Below the pieces are notes generated by a model that saw only the letters and a list, made by a program, of their open reading frames with translations, did no database searches and was not told the DNA's origin. From positions 62,001 to 126,000 of the forward strand of contig CAAEFC010000006.1 in assembly GCA_900755065.1 (NCBI GenBank): DNA of 64,000 nt, in the 5' to 3' direction. Both the position numbers and the translations under genes were made by a program. Positions within the stretch are counted from its first letter, which is position 1. The number at the start of each line of letters is the position of its first letter. Shown here piece after piece: positions 1-8,699 of the stretch. Source of the DNA: Bacilli bacterium (GTDB taxonomy: Bacteria > Bacillota_I > Bacilli_A > RFN20 > CAG-449).

Positions 1-2
1 TG

Positions 3-185
3 TACGAGCAATACGACTTGTTTACCGATCGGGAAGAAGCCCGAAAAGATGTCCGCTTGCAGAAAACGCTGGTGAAAATCAAGAAAAAGTACGGAAAAAG
101 CGCGGTGATGCGCGGCATGAATCTGGAAAAAGGGGCGACGACGTTGAAACGGAACAAACTGATCGGAGGTCACAATGGCGAATAG
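3..185 (+). CDS. Y-family DNA polymerase (UmuC/UvrX-like), C-terminal end, partial
   Basis: An open frame enters from the left edge and ends at TAG 183-185, giving the last 60 residues. The tail carries KYGKSAVMRGMNLEKGATT and ends in IGGHNGE. This is the usual end of Firmicute lesion-bypass polymerases of the UmuC/UvrX group, which copy past damaged bases. The catalytic part lies outside the window. The next gene is a YolD-like protein overlapping it by 11 bases, the usual partner of these polymerases. This pairing supports the call as much as the short sequence does. Confidence 0.75.
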   Translation, partial: YEQYDLFTDREEARKDVRLQKTLVKIKKKYGKSAVMRGMNLEKGATTLKRNKLIGGHNGE

Positions 186-498
186 AAAAAAAGCCGACCG
201 GGCGAAGCAATTCATTCCTTTCGATGCTCTGAAAGGGTTCCGCGAGGCCCTGAAAGCAGAGGAGAAGAGAGTCGTTGAACGGAAAGAACTCCCGGAAATC
301 GACGCAGAAACGCTGAACCGGGTTCTTCTCGACGTGAAAAAGAATGATCAAGTCAGAGTCGTCTATTTTGAAGACGGTGAATATTTGGAAGCGGAAGGCG
401 CGGTCGTTTCCGTCGACCGGACAGAAAGAAAGATCCGGATCGTCCGGAAATGGATCCGCTTCGACGACCTTTTCCTTCTGGAAATCGTCCGCCGATAA
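175..498 (+). CDS. YolD-like family protein
   Basis: 107 residues with the family's typical opening, in which the polymerase-associated protein begins with a basic stretch and then AKQFIPFDALKGFREAL (residues 10-26). The rest is a small beta-rich domain. YolD-like proteins occur next to Y-family polymerases and are thought to act with them in SOS or lesion bypass, although the mechanism is not well known. The start ATG lies inside the upstream polymerase gene, with a GGAGG-like site (atcggaggtcac) 7 bases ahead, so the two are translationally coupled. Length fits the family. Confidence 0.85.
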   Translation: MANRKKADRAKQFIPFDALKGFREALKAEEKRVVERKELPEIDAETLNRVLLDVKKNDQVRVVYFEDGEYLEAEGAVVSVDRTERKIRIVRKWIRFDDLFLLEIVRR

Positions 499-527
499 AA
501 TTTTCTGATGCGAACGAAGCGAAATCC

Positions 528-535
528 TGTATAAT
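528..535 (+). promoter_or_regulatory. Putative -10 element before the endonuclease lipoprotein
   Basis: TGTATAAT lies 19 bases before the GTG start of the lipoprotein gene; a good -35 is not visible. Ribosome-binding site AGGTGAGG at 542-549. Confidence 0.45.
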
Positions 536-553
536 GAAAGCAGGTGAGGTTTT

Positions 554-2596
554 GTGAAAAAAAAGAAAAGCCGTCTGTTCGGCACGATCATTCTGAGCGC
601 GATGATTTTAACCGGTTGTCGGGTCCATCCGGACGGTTCCGTTTCGGAAACATCTTTTACGGGAAATTCATCGGGTTCTTTTCCGGTTTCGGAAAGCACG
701 TCGGCGCTTTCGAGTTCGGCGATTTCGGAAGTCTCTTCGCTTCCGTTCGGAGTCGAAGACCTGCATGAGGGCTATTACGCTTCGATCGTTTCGTGGGAAA
801 ACGGCGAAGATCTGAAAAGGCAGTTGCAGGCGTTGATCGCGTCGGACATCGTCTTTCAGCCGTATCATTCCAATTGGGAAGTCAACGCGCTGGCCGATCA
901 GTCTCAGACGAATTTCGACAAGGTCGAACAAGTGTATTCCAAAGAGGAAATTCTGAAAAGCGAAACCAATTACAACGGAAAAGGCTGGCAGAAAGAACAT
1001 GCGTTCTGTCAGTCGTTGATGAACCACTATGTCAGCGGAAAAACGATCAATGTCGCTTTGGACGGAAGCACGGAACTCCGTTCGATCGGTTTCAACGACG
1101 ACGGATTCGTTCTCCTTTTTGAAGGCGAAATGGTTTATCCGTCCGCGCTTTCGATTCTGGAAAGCGGGCAGGAAAGTCCGTCGGTCTATACCTTTTCGGG
1201 CGGAAATCTCCTGAAAGACGGCGTTTTCTTTTCTTCGGTTGCCGCTTTGAGCGCGGCGGAAAAGGGAAACGGCAGAACGGACATTATGCTCCTTCCGGAA
1301 GGAGGGGAAGAAGTAAATCTGGGCGAATTGGTTTCGCTCACTTTTTCCCGTCCGGAAGAAGGTTCGAAAGGCGGCGTGGCCAGCGATTATCACAATCTGT
1401 TCGCTTCGTTTTATTCGGGCAATACGGCCAGAGGGAACAAGGAACTCGGCACGGCAACCGGCACGATCACTTCGCAGGGCGACGACTATCGGGCCGATAC
1501 GCTTCACTTCGAGCCGGGCGATACGGACAAAGGACTTCTTTCCCGCGCGATTCTCTACATGGATACCTGCTATTCGGATCTCCGCCTCGAAGAGGGGAGT
1601 TACACGATGAACGATGTGCTTCTGAACGGCTACGGCATGCACGGCAACCGGTCTGAATTGGTTTCGTGGGCTTCTTCTTTCGACGTCGACGTTCACGAAT
1701 ACCAGCACAACGAGGTCGTCTTTTCGTATCAGAAGAACCGGAATCCGTACATCGACTTTCCGATGTTCGTCGATTACGTCTACGGCGACAAGCGCGATCT
1801 GGCGGGAACGATCGAAGACGTTTTGCCTTCGTCGAGTTTCCTGCAATTGAAAATGAATGAAAAGAACTACCGGAATCTGGCGATCGAAAGCGTCCGTTAC
1901 GACTATCGGGTCGGCGAAACCTTTACGCGCGCCGATGTCGGCAAGGCTTATACGGTGTATACCGATCTGTCGAAAGACGAAACGGACGTCGGTTCGCTTT
2001 CTTTCTCGCTGAACGACGGCTATGCGTTCACGGAAAAGGACGTGGGAACCCAAGACGTGGTCGTCAGCGACGGAAAGACGTCGGTTACGTATTCGATCAC
2101 CATTTCGGAGGAAGACGCGAACAAGGATTTTGAATACATCTATTCGTTCATCAAGGACGGAAAAGCCAATTCGGAGTTGCTGAAAGGCTTATCCTCGACG
2201 AATCCTCTGGAAGTGAGCCTGGACGCGCTGGATTTCGCTTTCTCGATGGAAAGCGGCGCGCGGGGAACCGGGAACAAGGATAAAGGCGTGGCGTTCGGAA
2301 GCGGAACGGCACCGGCGGGAACCGTCGTCATCGAATCGCTGAATGCGATCCGGATCGGCGAATTGTCGAAAATCAAGGAAGTGCAGATCAACGCTTCTTC
2401 CGCTTCGGGAGGCACGTATCTTCTTCAAGTGTATGTCGGCGACGTACTTCTGGGCGAAGTCACTAGCGGAAACACGACGGCGCGGGTTTTCTTCTTTCCG
2501 TGTGAGACGCCGGTCGAGGGAAAACTGAAAATCGTCTTTTCGGGATTGACGAAAACGCTTTATCTGAAAGAAATTTCCATCGATTTGACAGATTGA
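554..2596 (+). CDS. Secreted endonuclease I-family lipoprotein
   Basis: 680 residues from a GTG start preceded by AGGTGAGG. The N-terminus is a lipoprotein signal (basic KKKK, hydrophobic stretch, lipobox ILTGC near residue 22) followed by a Ser-rich linker. The middle matches endonuclease I: WQKEHAF (about 145), SDYHNLFASFYSGNTARGNK (about 277-296) and NRNPYIDFP (about 395). These correspond to the family's EH..S, D.HN....N..RGN and NRNPFID.P blocks. The C-terminal ~250 residues look like an Ig-like domain plus a beta-rich module. The likely role is degradation of extracellular DNA at the cell surface for nucleotide scavenging. The gene stands alone between yolD and the aro operon. It is much longer than plain endonuclease I (~230-300 aa). 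Confidence 0.8.
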   Translation: MKKKKSRLFGTIILSAMILTGCRVHPDGSVSETSFTGNSSGSFPVSESTSALSSSAISEVSSLPFGVEDLHEGYYASIVSWENGEDLKRQLQALIASDIVFQPYHSNWEVNALADQSQTNFDKVEQVYSKEEILKSETNYNGKGWQKEHAFCQSLMNHYVSGKTINVALDGSTELRSIGFNDDGFVLLFEGEMVYPSALSILESGQESPSVYTFSGGNLLKDGVFFSSVAALSAAEKGNGRTDIMLLPEGGEEVNLGELVSLTFSRPEEGSKGGVASDYHNLFASFYSGNTARGNKELGTATGTITSQGDDYRADTLHFEPGDTDKGLLSRAILYMDTCYSDLRLEEGSYTMNDVLLNGYGMHGNRSELVSWASSFDVDVHEYQHNEVVFSYQKNRNPYIDFPMFVDYVYGDKRDLAGTIEDVLPSSSFLQLKMNEKNYRNLAIESVRYDYRVGETFTRADVGKAYTVYTDLSKDETDVGSLSFSLNDGYAFTEKDVGTQDVVVSDGKTSVTYSITISEEDANKDFEYIYSFIKDGKANSELLKGLSSTNPLEVSLDALDFAFSMESGARGTGNKDKGVAFGSGTAPAGTVVIESLNAIRIGELSKIKEVQINASSASGGTYLLQVYVGDVLLGEVTSGNTTARVFFFPCETPVEGKLKIVFSGLTKTLYLKEISIDLTD

Positions 2597-2616
2597 TAGT
2601 CAACTTTTCTTCTTTG

Positions 2617-2625
2617 TGGTATCAT
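2617..2625 (+). promoter_or_regulatory. Extended -10 promoter of the aro operon
   Basis: TGGTATCAT (TGn plus TATCAT) lies 41 bases before aroB; the -35 is weak. The 69-base gap between the lipoprotein gene and aroB has no room for a T-box or an attenuator. Confidence 0.5.
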
Positions 2626-2665
2626 AAAAAGCAAGATTGCCTTCGAGGATCCGAAAGGGGAACAA

Positions 2666-3703
2666 ATGAACATAGATGTACGCGTATCCGATAAAAATTA
2701 CACGATCGTGCTGGAAAGAGGCGCTTTGTCTCATTTCGGCGCCGATCCCGTTTTTTCGGCCGCGAAAGTCCTGATTCTCAGCGACGACGGCGTACCGGAA
2801 ATCTATCGGAAAAGGCTTTGCAAAGCGATCCGAAACGCTTTTTGCCTGACGATCCGACAGGGAGAGCAGGCCAAATCGGCGGAGAATTTTCTCAACGTTC
2901 AGCGCTTCCTTCTCGAACATCAGTTTCAGAAGAGCGATATCTTGCTTTCTCTGGGCGGAGGCGTGATTTCCGATCTGGGGGCGTTTTCGGCTTCGGTTTA
3001 CAAGCGCGGCATGCGCTTTATCGCCGTGCCGACGACGACGTTAAGCATGATCGACGCTTCGGTGGGCGGAAAAAACGGCATCAATTTTCAGGGCGTGAAG
3101 AATATGATCGGAACGTACTATCACCCCGATCGGGTGCTGATCGATCCGGACACGCTGAAAACGCTGCCGCGGCGGCACTTGATCAACGGATTGATCGAAG
3201 CCTTGAAGACCGGATTGATTCTGAATCCGGAATTGTATCGCCTCTTCCGGGATCGGGAATACGAGGAACAAATCGATCGGGTGATCGAACTATCGCTGAG
3301 AAGCAAGATCGCGGTGGTCGAGGAAGATGAAAAAGAGGCGGGCAGACGCATGATTCTCAATTTCGGACACACGCTGGCTCATGCGTTTGAAAGCATCGGA
3401 CATCTGAACGAAATCTATCACGGCGAGGCCGTCGCTTCCGGCATGCTCTACATGATCGACGATCCGGCTCTGAAAAGGGAAGTCAAAGGAATTCTCGAAG
3501 AAATGCAGGTGCCGCTTTGGAAGATCGCGGATCCGGAAGAAGTGATCCGTTATGTGGAAAACGATAAAAAATGGCGCAAAGGCGCGCTGAATCTGGTCCT
3601 GGTGAAAGAAGTCGGAAAGGGAGAGATCGTCTCTTCCGACATCGCGGAGGTCAGAAGAAGAATCGGAGGCGAAGAAAATGAGTACGATCGGAAATCTGTT
3701 TAA
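2666..3703 (+). CDS. aroB: 3-dehydroquinate synthase
   Basis: 345 residues, normal family length. Converts DAHP to 3-dehydroquinate, step 2 of the shikimate pathway, in the cytoplasm with NAD and a divalent metal. The signature blocks are present: SLGGGVISDLGAFSASVYKR (about 94-113), PTTTLSMIDASVGGKNGIN (about 123), the metal-binding NFGHTLAHAFE, and the later H-G-E-A-V metal-ligand segment (YHGEAVASGM). GGGG-type RBS (aaggggaac) just before the ATG. First gene of an eight-gene operon; its end overlaps aroC by 26 bases. Confidence 0.96.
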   Translation: MNIDVRVSDKNYTIVLERGALSHFGADPVFSAAKVLILSDDGVPEIYRKRLCKAIRNAFCLTIRQGEQAKSAENFLNVQRFLLEHQFQKSDILLSLGGGVISDLGAFSASVYKRGMRFIAVPTTTLSMIDASVGGKNGINFQGVKNMIGTYYHPDRVLIDPDTLKTLPRRHLINGLIEALKTGLILNPELYRLFRDREYEEQIDRVIELSLRSKIAVVEEDEKEAGRRMILNFGHTLAHAFESIGHLNEIYHGEAVASGMLYMIDDPALKREVKGILEEMQVPLWKIADPEEVIRYVENDKKWRKGALNLVLVKEVGKGEIVSSDIAEVRRRIGGEENEYDRKSV

Positions 3704-4769
3704 AGTCACCGTTTTCGGCGAATCGCACGGTCCCCAGATCGGCGTGGTGATTTCCGGCGTTCCGTCGGGAACGGAAATCGACTTTTCCCGGCTGAATCGG
3801 GCGCTGAAATGGCGGAGGGGAATCGAGGAACTGTCCACGTCGAGAAGAGAACAGGACGATTTCCGGATCGTTTCCGGCTTTTTTAACGGAAGAACGACCG
3901 GCGCGCCTCTGACGTTTCTCCTCGACAACAAGGACGTCGACGATGCGGTGTATGCCCGCGAAATCGTCCGTCCTTCGCACGCGGATTACTACGCCGAAGT
4001 GAAGTACCGCGGATTTCAGGACTATCGGGGAGGAGGCCCTTTTTCCGGGCGGTTGAGCGCCTGTTACGTGATCGCCGGCACGATCGCGGAATCGCTTCTG
4101 AACCGGAAAGGAATTGCGCTGGCTTCCCGCGTCAAACGGATTTACGATGTCGACGATGCGGATCCTTCCGCGCCGGTCGAAACGCTGATCCGCGACCTGA
4201 ACGAGCAGATCTTTCCGACTTTTTCCGAAGAAAAAAAGGCTTTGATGCAACAACGCATCCGGGAAGCGCGGGCGGAAGGGGATTCTCTGGGCGGAATCGT
4301 GGAAACCTACATCGACCTTCGCGCGCATTGGATCGGAGGACCGTTTTTCGATTCGGTCGAGAGCAAACTCGCTTCTTATCTGTTTGCTTTGGGCGGCGTC
4401 AAGGGGATCGCGTTCGGCGAGGGCTTCGGCTTTGTTCATCTCAAAGGAAGTCAGGCCAACGACGCCTACGGAATCGAAAACGGAGAAGTCGTCCTGAAAA
4501 GCAACCGGAATGGAGGGATTCTCGGCGGCATCGCGGGAAAGAATCCGATCGTCTTTTCCACCGTCGTCAAGCCGACGCCGTCGATCGGAAAAGAGCAGGA
4601 AACGGTCGATCTGAACCGAAAGAAAGAAGTCCGCGCGGTCATTCGGGGAAGACACGACCCGTGCATCGTACCCAGAGCCTTATACGGGATCAACGCTTTA
4701 AGCGCGATGGCGATCCTCGACCTCCTCATGGAAGAGTACGGAAGAGATTTTTTCCGGAGGGACGAATGA
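3678..4769 (+). CDS. aroC: Chorismate synthase
   Basis: 363 residues. Converts EPSP to chorismate with reduced FMN, the last shikimate step. The N-terminus GNLFKVTVFGESHGPQIG is the first family signature with its catalytic His. RGGGPFSGRL, GGILGGI and the late RGRHDPCIVPRA block (second conserved His) are all present. The start lies inside aroB with a GGAGG site at 3665-3669. Its TGA overlaps the ATG of the next gene. Complete and undisturbed. Confidence 0.96.
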   Translation: MSTIGNLFKVTVFGESHGPQIGVVISGVPSGTEIDFSRLNRALKWRRGIEELSTSRREQDDFRIVSGFFNGRTTGAPLTFLLDNKDVDDAVYAREIVRPSHADYYAEVKYRGFQDYRGGGPFSGRLSACYVIAGTIAESLLNRKGIALASRVKRIYDVDDADPSAPVETLIRDLNEQIFPTFSEEKKALMQQRIREARAEGDSLGGIVETYIDLRAHWIGGPFFDSVESKLASYLFALGGVKGIAFGEGFGFVHLKGSQANDAYGIENGEVVLKSNRNGGILGGIAGKNPIVFSTVVKPTPSIGKEQETVDLNRKKEVRAVIRGRHDPCIVPRALYGINALSAMAILDLLMEEYGRDFFRRDE

Positions 4770-6016
4770 AAGCGTATCTGATCGGATATCCGTTGGGGTA
4801 TTCCTATTCGCCGGAGATTCACCGCCTCTTCAACGAGAAAATCGATTACGCCGAAAAGCCGTTGAAAGAGGAAGAACTCGGACGCTTTCTGTCCGAAAAA
4901 GCCTTTGATGGTCTGAACGTGACGATTCCTTACAAGGAAAAGGTGCTTCCCTTTCTCGATGCGCTCGACGGCGCGGCGCGGGAAATCGGCGCGGTGAATA
5001 CAATCGTCTGCCGGCAGAAGAAACTGATCGGATACAACACCGATCATCTGGGCGTGGCGAAAACCTTCGCCGATCACCGGATCGGCATCAAGGGAAAAAC
5101 GGCGATGATTTTAGGAAGCGGCGGAACGTACCGGACGATCCGTTACGTGCTGGAAAAGGCGGGAGTTCAACGCATTTACGGCGTTTCCCGGAATCCGAAA
5201 AACGACGCGTGGATTTCCTATCCGGAAGCAATGAAAAAAGCGGACGTTCAGATTCTGATCAACGCGACGCCGGTGGGAACCTACCCCGATACGGATCAGA
5301 CGCCGATCCGGCTGAACGCTTTTCCCCGCCTCGAATGCGTTTTCGACATGATCTACAATCCGTATCGGACGGCCCTTCTTCTGGAAGCCGAAGAACGGGG
5401 AATTCAGGCGATCAACGGATTGAAGACGTTGGTCGATCAGGCGGGATACGCGGAAGAACTTTTTCTTTCTTCTCCGATCGGCGAAGAGAAGTACCGAAGC
5501 GTGTATGCGACGGTGCGGCGGCGAAACCGCTCGATCGTGCTGATCGGCATGCCGGGTTCGGGAAAGTCGACCGTGGGGGCGTTATTAGCCGAACGCCTGC
5601 ACACCGATTTCATCGACATCGACCGGGAAATCGAAAAGCAATGCCGTCTTTCGGTGAAGGAAATCTTCCGACGGCACGGCGAAGCGTATTTCCGGAGATT
5701 GGAAGAAGAGATTGCCGGACAGGCGGCGCTTTTAAAAGGAAAAGTGATCGCGACCGGAGGCGGTCTGGTTGAAAACGACCGCATCATGTCCTTATTTCGT
5801 CAGAACGGCATGCTGATTGCCTTACAGAGAGAGCCGGACGCCGCTTTGTTCGGAAAAGACCGTCCGAAACTGAACGATCGGGAGGATTATCTTTCGCTCT
5901 ACGAAAGAAGAAAAGAAAAGTACGACCATTATGCAGATGCGACCGTGTCCAACGACGGTCGGCTGGAAGAAACGGTCGCGAAGGTGGTGGAAATCGATGA
6001 AAGTGCTGATTCTTAA
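4766..6016 (+). CDS. aroE-aroK: Bifunctional shikimate dehydrogenase-shikimate kinase (AroE-AroK fusion)
   Basis: 416 residues from an ATG overlapping the aroC stop (ATGA), with GGAGG 6 bases ahead. Residues 1-~250 are AroE: SYSPEIH substrate loop, NVTIPYK with the catalytic Lys57, NTD with Asp93, and an NADP loop LGSGGT (116-121). After a short Arg-rich linker, residues ~255-416 are AroK: Walker A GMPGSGKST (261-269), DID at the shikimate/Mg site, FRRLEEE and ATGGG. Both halves keep their key residues, so one polypeptide should reduce dehydroshikimate and phosphorylate shikimate. The operon has no separate aroE or aroK. An open frame runs upstream of this ATG, but it lies within aroC and is not part of the protein. 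Confidence 0.93.
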   Translation: MKAYLIGYPLGYSYSPEIHRLFNEKIDYAEKPLKEEELGRFLSEKAFDGLNVTIPYKEKVLPFLDALDGAAREIGAVNTIVCRQKKLIGYNTDHLGVAKTFADHRIGIKGKTAMILGSGGTYRTIRYVLEKAGVQRIYGVSRNPKNDAWISYPEAMKKADVQILINATPVGTYPDTDQTPIRLNAFPRLECVFDMIYNPYRTALLLEAEERGIQAINGLKTLVDQAGYAEELFLSSPIGEEKYRSVYATVRRRNRSIVLIGMPGSGKSTVGALLAERLHTDFIDIDREIEKQCRLSVKEIFRRHGEAYFRRLEEEIAGQAALLKGKVIATGGGLVENDRIMSLFRQNGMLIALQREPDAALFGKDRPKLNDREDYLSLYERRKEKYDHYADATVSNDGRLEETVAKVVEIDESADS

Positions 6017-6434
6017 CGGCCCGAATCTCAATTTTCTGGGCATTCGGGAAAAGGAAATCTACGGGACGGCAACGTACAAAGAGGCGTGCCGGAAGATCCG
6101 GAATTACGCGAAAAAGAAGGGCGTTCGGGTGAAAATCCGGCAATCCAACGACGAGGGGAAACTGATCGGCTGGATTCAGAAAGCATATGTCCGGAAGTAC
6201 GACGGCATCGTCTTCAATCCGGCCGCGTATACGCATACTTCCATCGCCTTGCTCGACGCGCTGAAAAGCGTTCAGATCCGCACGGTCGAAGTGCATATCA
6301 GCGACGTGGAGAAGCGGGAGGATTTTCGGAAAATCTCGTATATCGGCGAATACGCGGAAAAGAGGATCATCGGACACGGGATCGACGGTTATTGCGAAGC
6401 GATCGACGTGTTGAGGGGAGAGAGGAAACTATGA
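5997..6434 (+). CDS. aroQ: Type II 3-dehydroquinate dehydratase
   Basis: 145 residues, the usual size. Dehydrates 3-dehydroquinate to 3-dehydroshikimate. The N-terminus MKVLILNGPNLNFLGIRE is the diagnostic type II block (LNGPNLNLLG.RE). NPAAYTHTSIALLDAL carries the conserved Asn and Tyr/His region, and VEVHISD is the substrate-binding His segment. The start lies 20 bases inside aroE-aroK. The stop overlaps the aroF start. Confidence 0.95.
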   Translation: MKVLILNGPNLNFLGIREKEIYGTATYKEACRKIRNYAKKKGVRVKIRQSNDEGKLIGWIQKAYVRKYDGIVFNPAAYTHTSIALLDALKSVQIRTVEVHISDVEKREDFRKISYIGEYAEKRIIGHGIDGYCEAIDVLRGERKL

Positions 6435-7450
6435 TATTGACATTGGCAAACGATATTGAAGAGAAACAGATCGCTGCGATCGAGCGATATTTTCAGGCGT
6501 ACGCCTGCAAGACGCTGATCATCAAGGGCGATAAGATCACTTCGTGCAACATCATCGGCGAAACGACGCGCATCGACGAAAACTCGGTCCGGGCGCTTTC
6601 CGGCGTCGAATCGGTCCGAAGAATCGCCACGCCGTACAAGCAGGTTTCCCGCGCTTTTCACAAAGAGGACACGATCGTTTCGATCGGCTCGCTTCAACTC
6701 GGCGGTCATTCGCCGATCGTCATCATGGGCGGTCCCTGTTCGGTAGAGAACGAAGAGCAGATCGACGACATCGCCCTCCACGTCAAAGCGGCGGGCGGGA
6801 AAATGCTTCGGGGCGGCGCGTATAAACCGCGCACGTCGCCGTATGCGTTTCAGGGTCTCGGCACGCGCGGCATTCTGGCCATGGCGGCGGCGGGAAAAAA
6901 GCACGGCCTTCCGATCGTGTCGGAACTGATGAGCGAAGATAAAATCGACGAATTTGAAAAATACGTCGACTTGATTCAGATCGGCGCGCGGAACATGCAG
7001 AACTTTGAACTCCTGAAAGCGGTGGGGCAGAGGACGACGAAACCGATCCTTTTGAAACGAGGAATGGCTTCGACGATCGAAGAGTGGCTGATGTCGGCGG
7101 AATACATCGTCGCATCGGGGAATCCGAACGTCATTCTCTGCGAAAGAGGAATCCGGACGTTTGAAAAGTATACGCGGAACACCCTCGATGTCAGCGTGAT
7201 ACCGCTGGTGAAAAAGTATTCGCATCTTCCGATCGTCATCGACCCGAGCCACGCGACGGGGAGCGGAGATCTGGTGGAAGCGATGTCTCTGGCTTCGATT
7301 GCCGCCGGGTGCGACGGACTGATCATCGAAGTGCACAATCAGCCGGAAAAGGCGTTCAGCGACGGGCAGCAATGCCTGAAATACGATCAGTTCGCTTCTC
7401 TGATCGAAAAAGGAAGAAAGATCGCCGAAGTCATCGGTCGGGAGATCTGA
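6431..7450 (+). CDS. aroF: 3-deoxy-7-phosphoheptulonate (DAHP) synthase, type I-beta with N-terminal regulatory domain
   Basis: 339 residues from an ATG overlapping the aroQ stop. Condenses PEP and erythrose-4-phosphate, the entry step of the pathway. Residues 1-~70 form the ferredoxin-like domain found in the AroF/Thermotoga-type enzymes and linked to feedback control by tyrosine or phenylalanine. The catalytic barrel follows: MGGPCSVEN (~101), GGAYKPRTSPYAFQG, IGARNMQNF, LLKRGM and IDPSHATGSGDL. The gene is the fifth in the operon rather than the first. No chorismate mutase domain is fused. Confidence 0.95.
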   Translation: MILTLANDIEEKQIAAIERYFQAYACKTLIIKGDKITSCNIIGETTRIDENSVRALSGVESVRRIATPYKQVSRAFHKEDTIVSIGSLQLGGHSPIVIMGGPCSVENEEQIDDIALHVKAAGGKMLRGGAYKPRTSPYAFQGLGTRGILAMAAAGKKHGLPIVSELMSEDKIDEFEKYVDLIQIGARNMQNFELLKAVGQRTTKPILLKRGMASTIEEWLMSAEYIVASGNPNVILCERGIRTFEKYTRNTLDVSVIPLVKKYSHLPIVIDPSHATGSGDLVEAMSLASIAAGCDGLIIEVHNQPEKAFSDGQQCLKYDQFASLIEKGRKIAEVIGREI

Positions 7451-7451
7451 A

Positions 7452-8699
7452 ATGGCGAGGGTATGCATTCGCGCCTCGCGGTGCACGGGTTCCGTTTCCG
7501 TGCCGTCTTCCAAAAGCGACGCCCACCGCAAGATCATTGCCGCCGGACTGGCTTTCGGCGAGGTGAGCCGGATCGGACGCTTCGCCTTGTCCGACGATCT
7601 TCGGTACACGCTAGAAGCGATGCGCGCGTTTGCCGACATCGTCGTTTCGGATCGCCATATCGAAATGCACCCTCGGATTCCGGAAAGGAAAGAGGCGCGT
7701 TTCGACGCGGGCGAATCGGGTTCGACGCTTCGCTTTCTGATGCCTCTTTTCGCCCGATTCTTCGCGACGACCCGGATCGAAGCGAGGAAAAGCCTTCGGA
7801 CGCGTCCGTTGGAACCGTACCGGGAAATCTTTAAGGACCGGTTGGAAATCGGCGAAGAAATCGTCCTGAAAGGCGGTCTTTCCGGCGGAGATTACCGGAT
7901 TTCGGGGAACCTTTCCTCGCAATTCGTCTCCGGCCTGCTCTTTGCTCTTCCTCTGATCGAAACGGATTCGACGCTGATCGTATCCGGGAGACTGGAATCG
8001 AAACCGTACGTCGATCTGACCCTTTCCGCCTTGAAGGAAGCCGGCATCTGCATCGAGGAAAGCGAAAACGCCTATCGGATTCGCGGAAACCAGCGATACA
8101 GGGGGTGCGACTACCGCGTCGAGGGCGATTATTCGCAACTGGCCTTTTTCGCCGTGCTGGGGCAGATCAACGCGCCGATTCACGTGAAGATCGCTCCGAA
8201 AAAAACCTGTCAGGGCGACGCGCGGATTCTGACGATGCTCCGCGCCTTTCACGGCCGTTTTCTGGAAGACGAGACGGGCTATACATTCCTCCCTTCCTCT
8301 TTGAAAGCGGCGGAAATCGATTTGGCGGACCAGCCGGATTTAGGACCGATCCTGTTCGTTCTGGCGCTGTTCGCCGAAGGAACGAGCCGTTTCGTCAACG
8401 TCCGCCGTCTGCGTTATAAGGAATGCGATCGCATCGAAGCGATGAAAAGCGAATTGAAAAAATTCGGCGCGGAAATTTCAGTCGGAGAAAACGAAGTCTT
8501 GATCGCGGGACAGAAAGTGCATTCGCCGGATCAGATCGTCGATGCCCATAACGACCATCGGATTCTGATGGCTCTGTCGATTCTGGCGACGGTGACGAAA
8601 GAGACGACATTGGAAGATTCCCGATGTGTGAACAAGTCGTATCCGGGATTTTTCCGGGACTTAAAGAAGATCGGAATCGAGGTGAACGTCCTTGATTGA
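7452..8699 (+). CDS. aroA: EPSP synthase (3-phosphoshikimate 1-carboxyvinyltransferase)
   Basis: 415 residues. Transfers the enolpyruvyl group of PEP to shikimate-3-phosphate. Visible marks: PSSKSDAHRKIIAAGL (usual PxSKSxxxRxL), GESGSTLRFLMPLF, SSQFVSGLLFALPL, VEGDYSQLAFF and the late DAHNDHRILMA block. The usual LxxxG(N/D)AGT(A/T)xR motif appears as ARFDAGESGSTLRF. It starts 1 base after the aroF stop and overlaps tyrA by 8 bases. Confidence 0.95.
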   Translation: MARVCIRASRCTGSVSVPSSKSDAHRKIIAAGLAFGEVSRIGRFALSDDLRYTLEAMRAFADIVVSDRHIEMHPRIPERKEARFDAGESGSTLRFLMPLFARFFATTRIEARKSLRTRPLEPYREIFKDRLEIGEEIVLKGGLSGGDYRISGNLSSQFVSGLLFALPLIETDSTLIVSGRLESKPYVDLTLSALKEAGICIEESENAYRIRGNQRYRGCDYRVEGDYSQLAFFAVLGQINAPIHVKIAPKKTCQGDARILTMLRAFHGRFLEDETGYTFLPSSLKAAEIDLADQPDLGPILFVLALFAEGTSRFVNVRRLRYKECDRIEAMKSELKKFGAEISVGENEVLIAGQKVHSPDQIVDAHNDHRILMALSILATVTKETTLEDSRCVNKSYPGFFRDLKKIGIEVNVLD

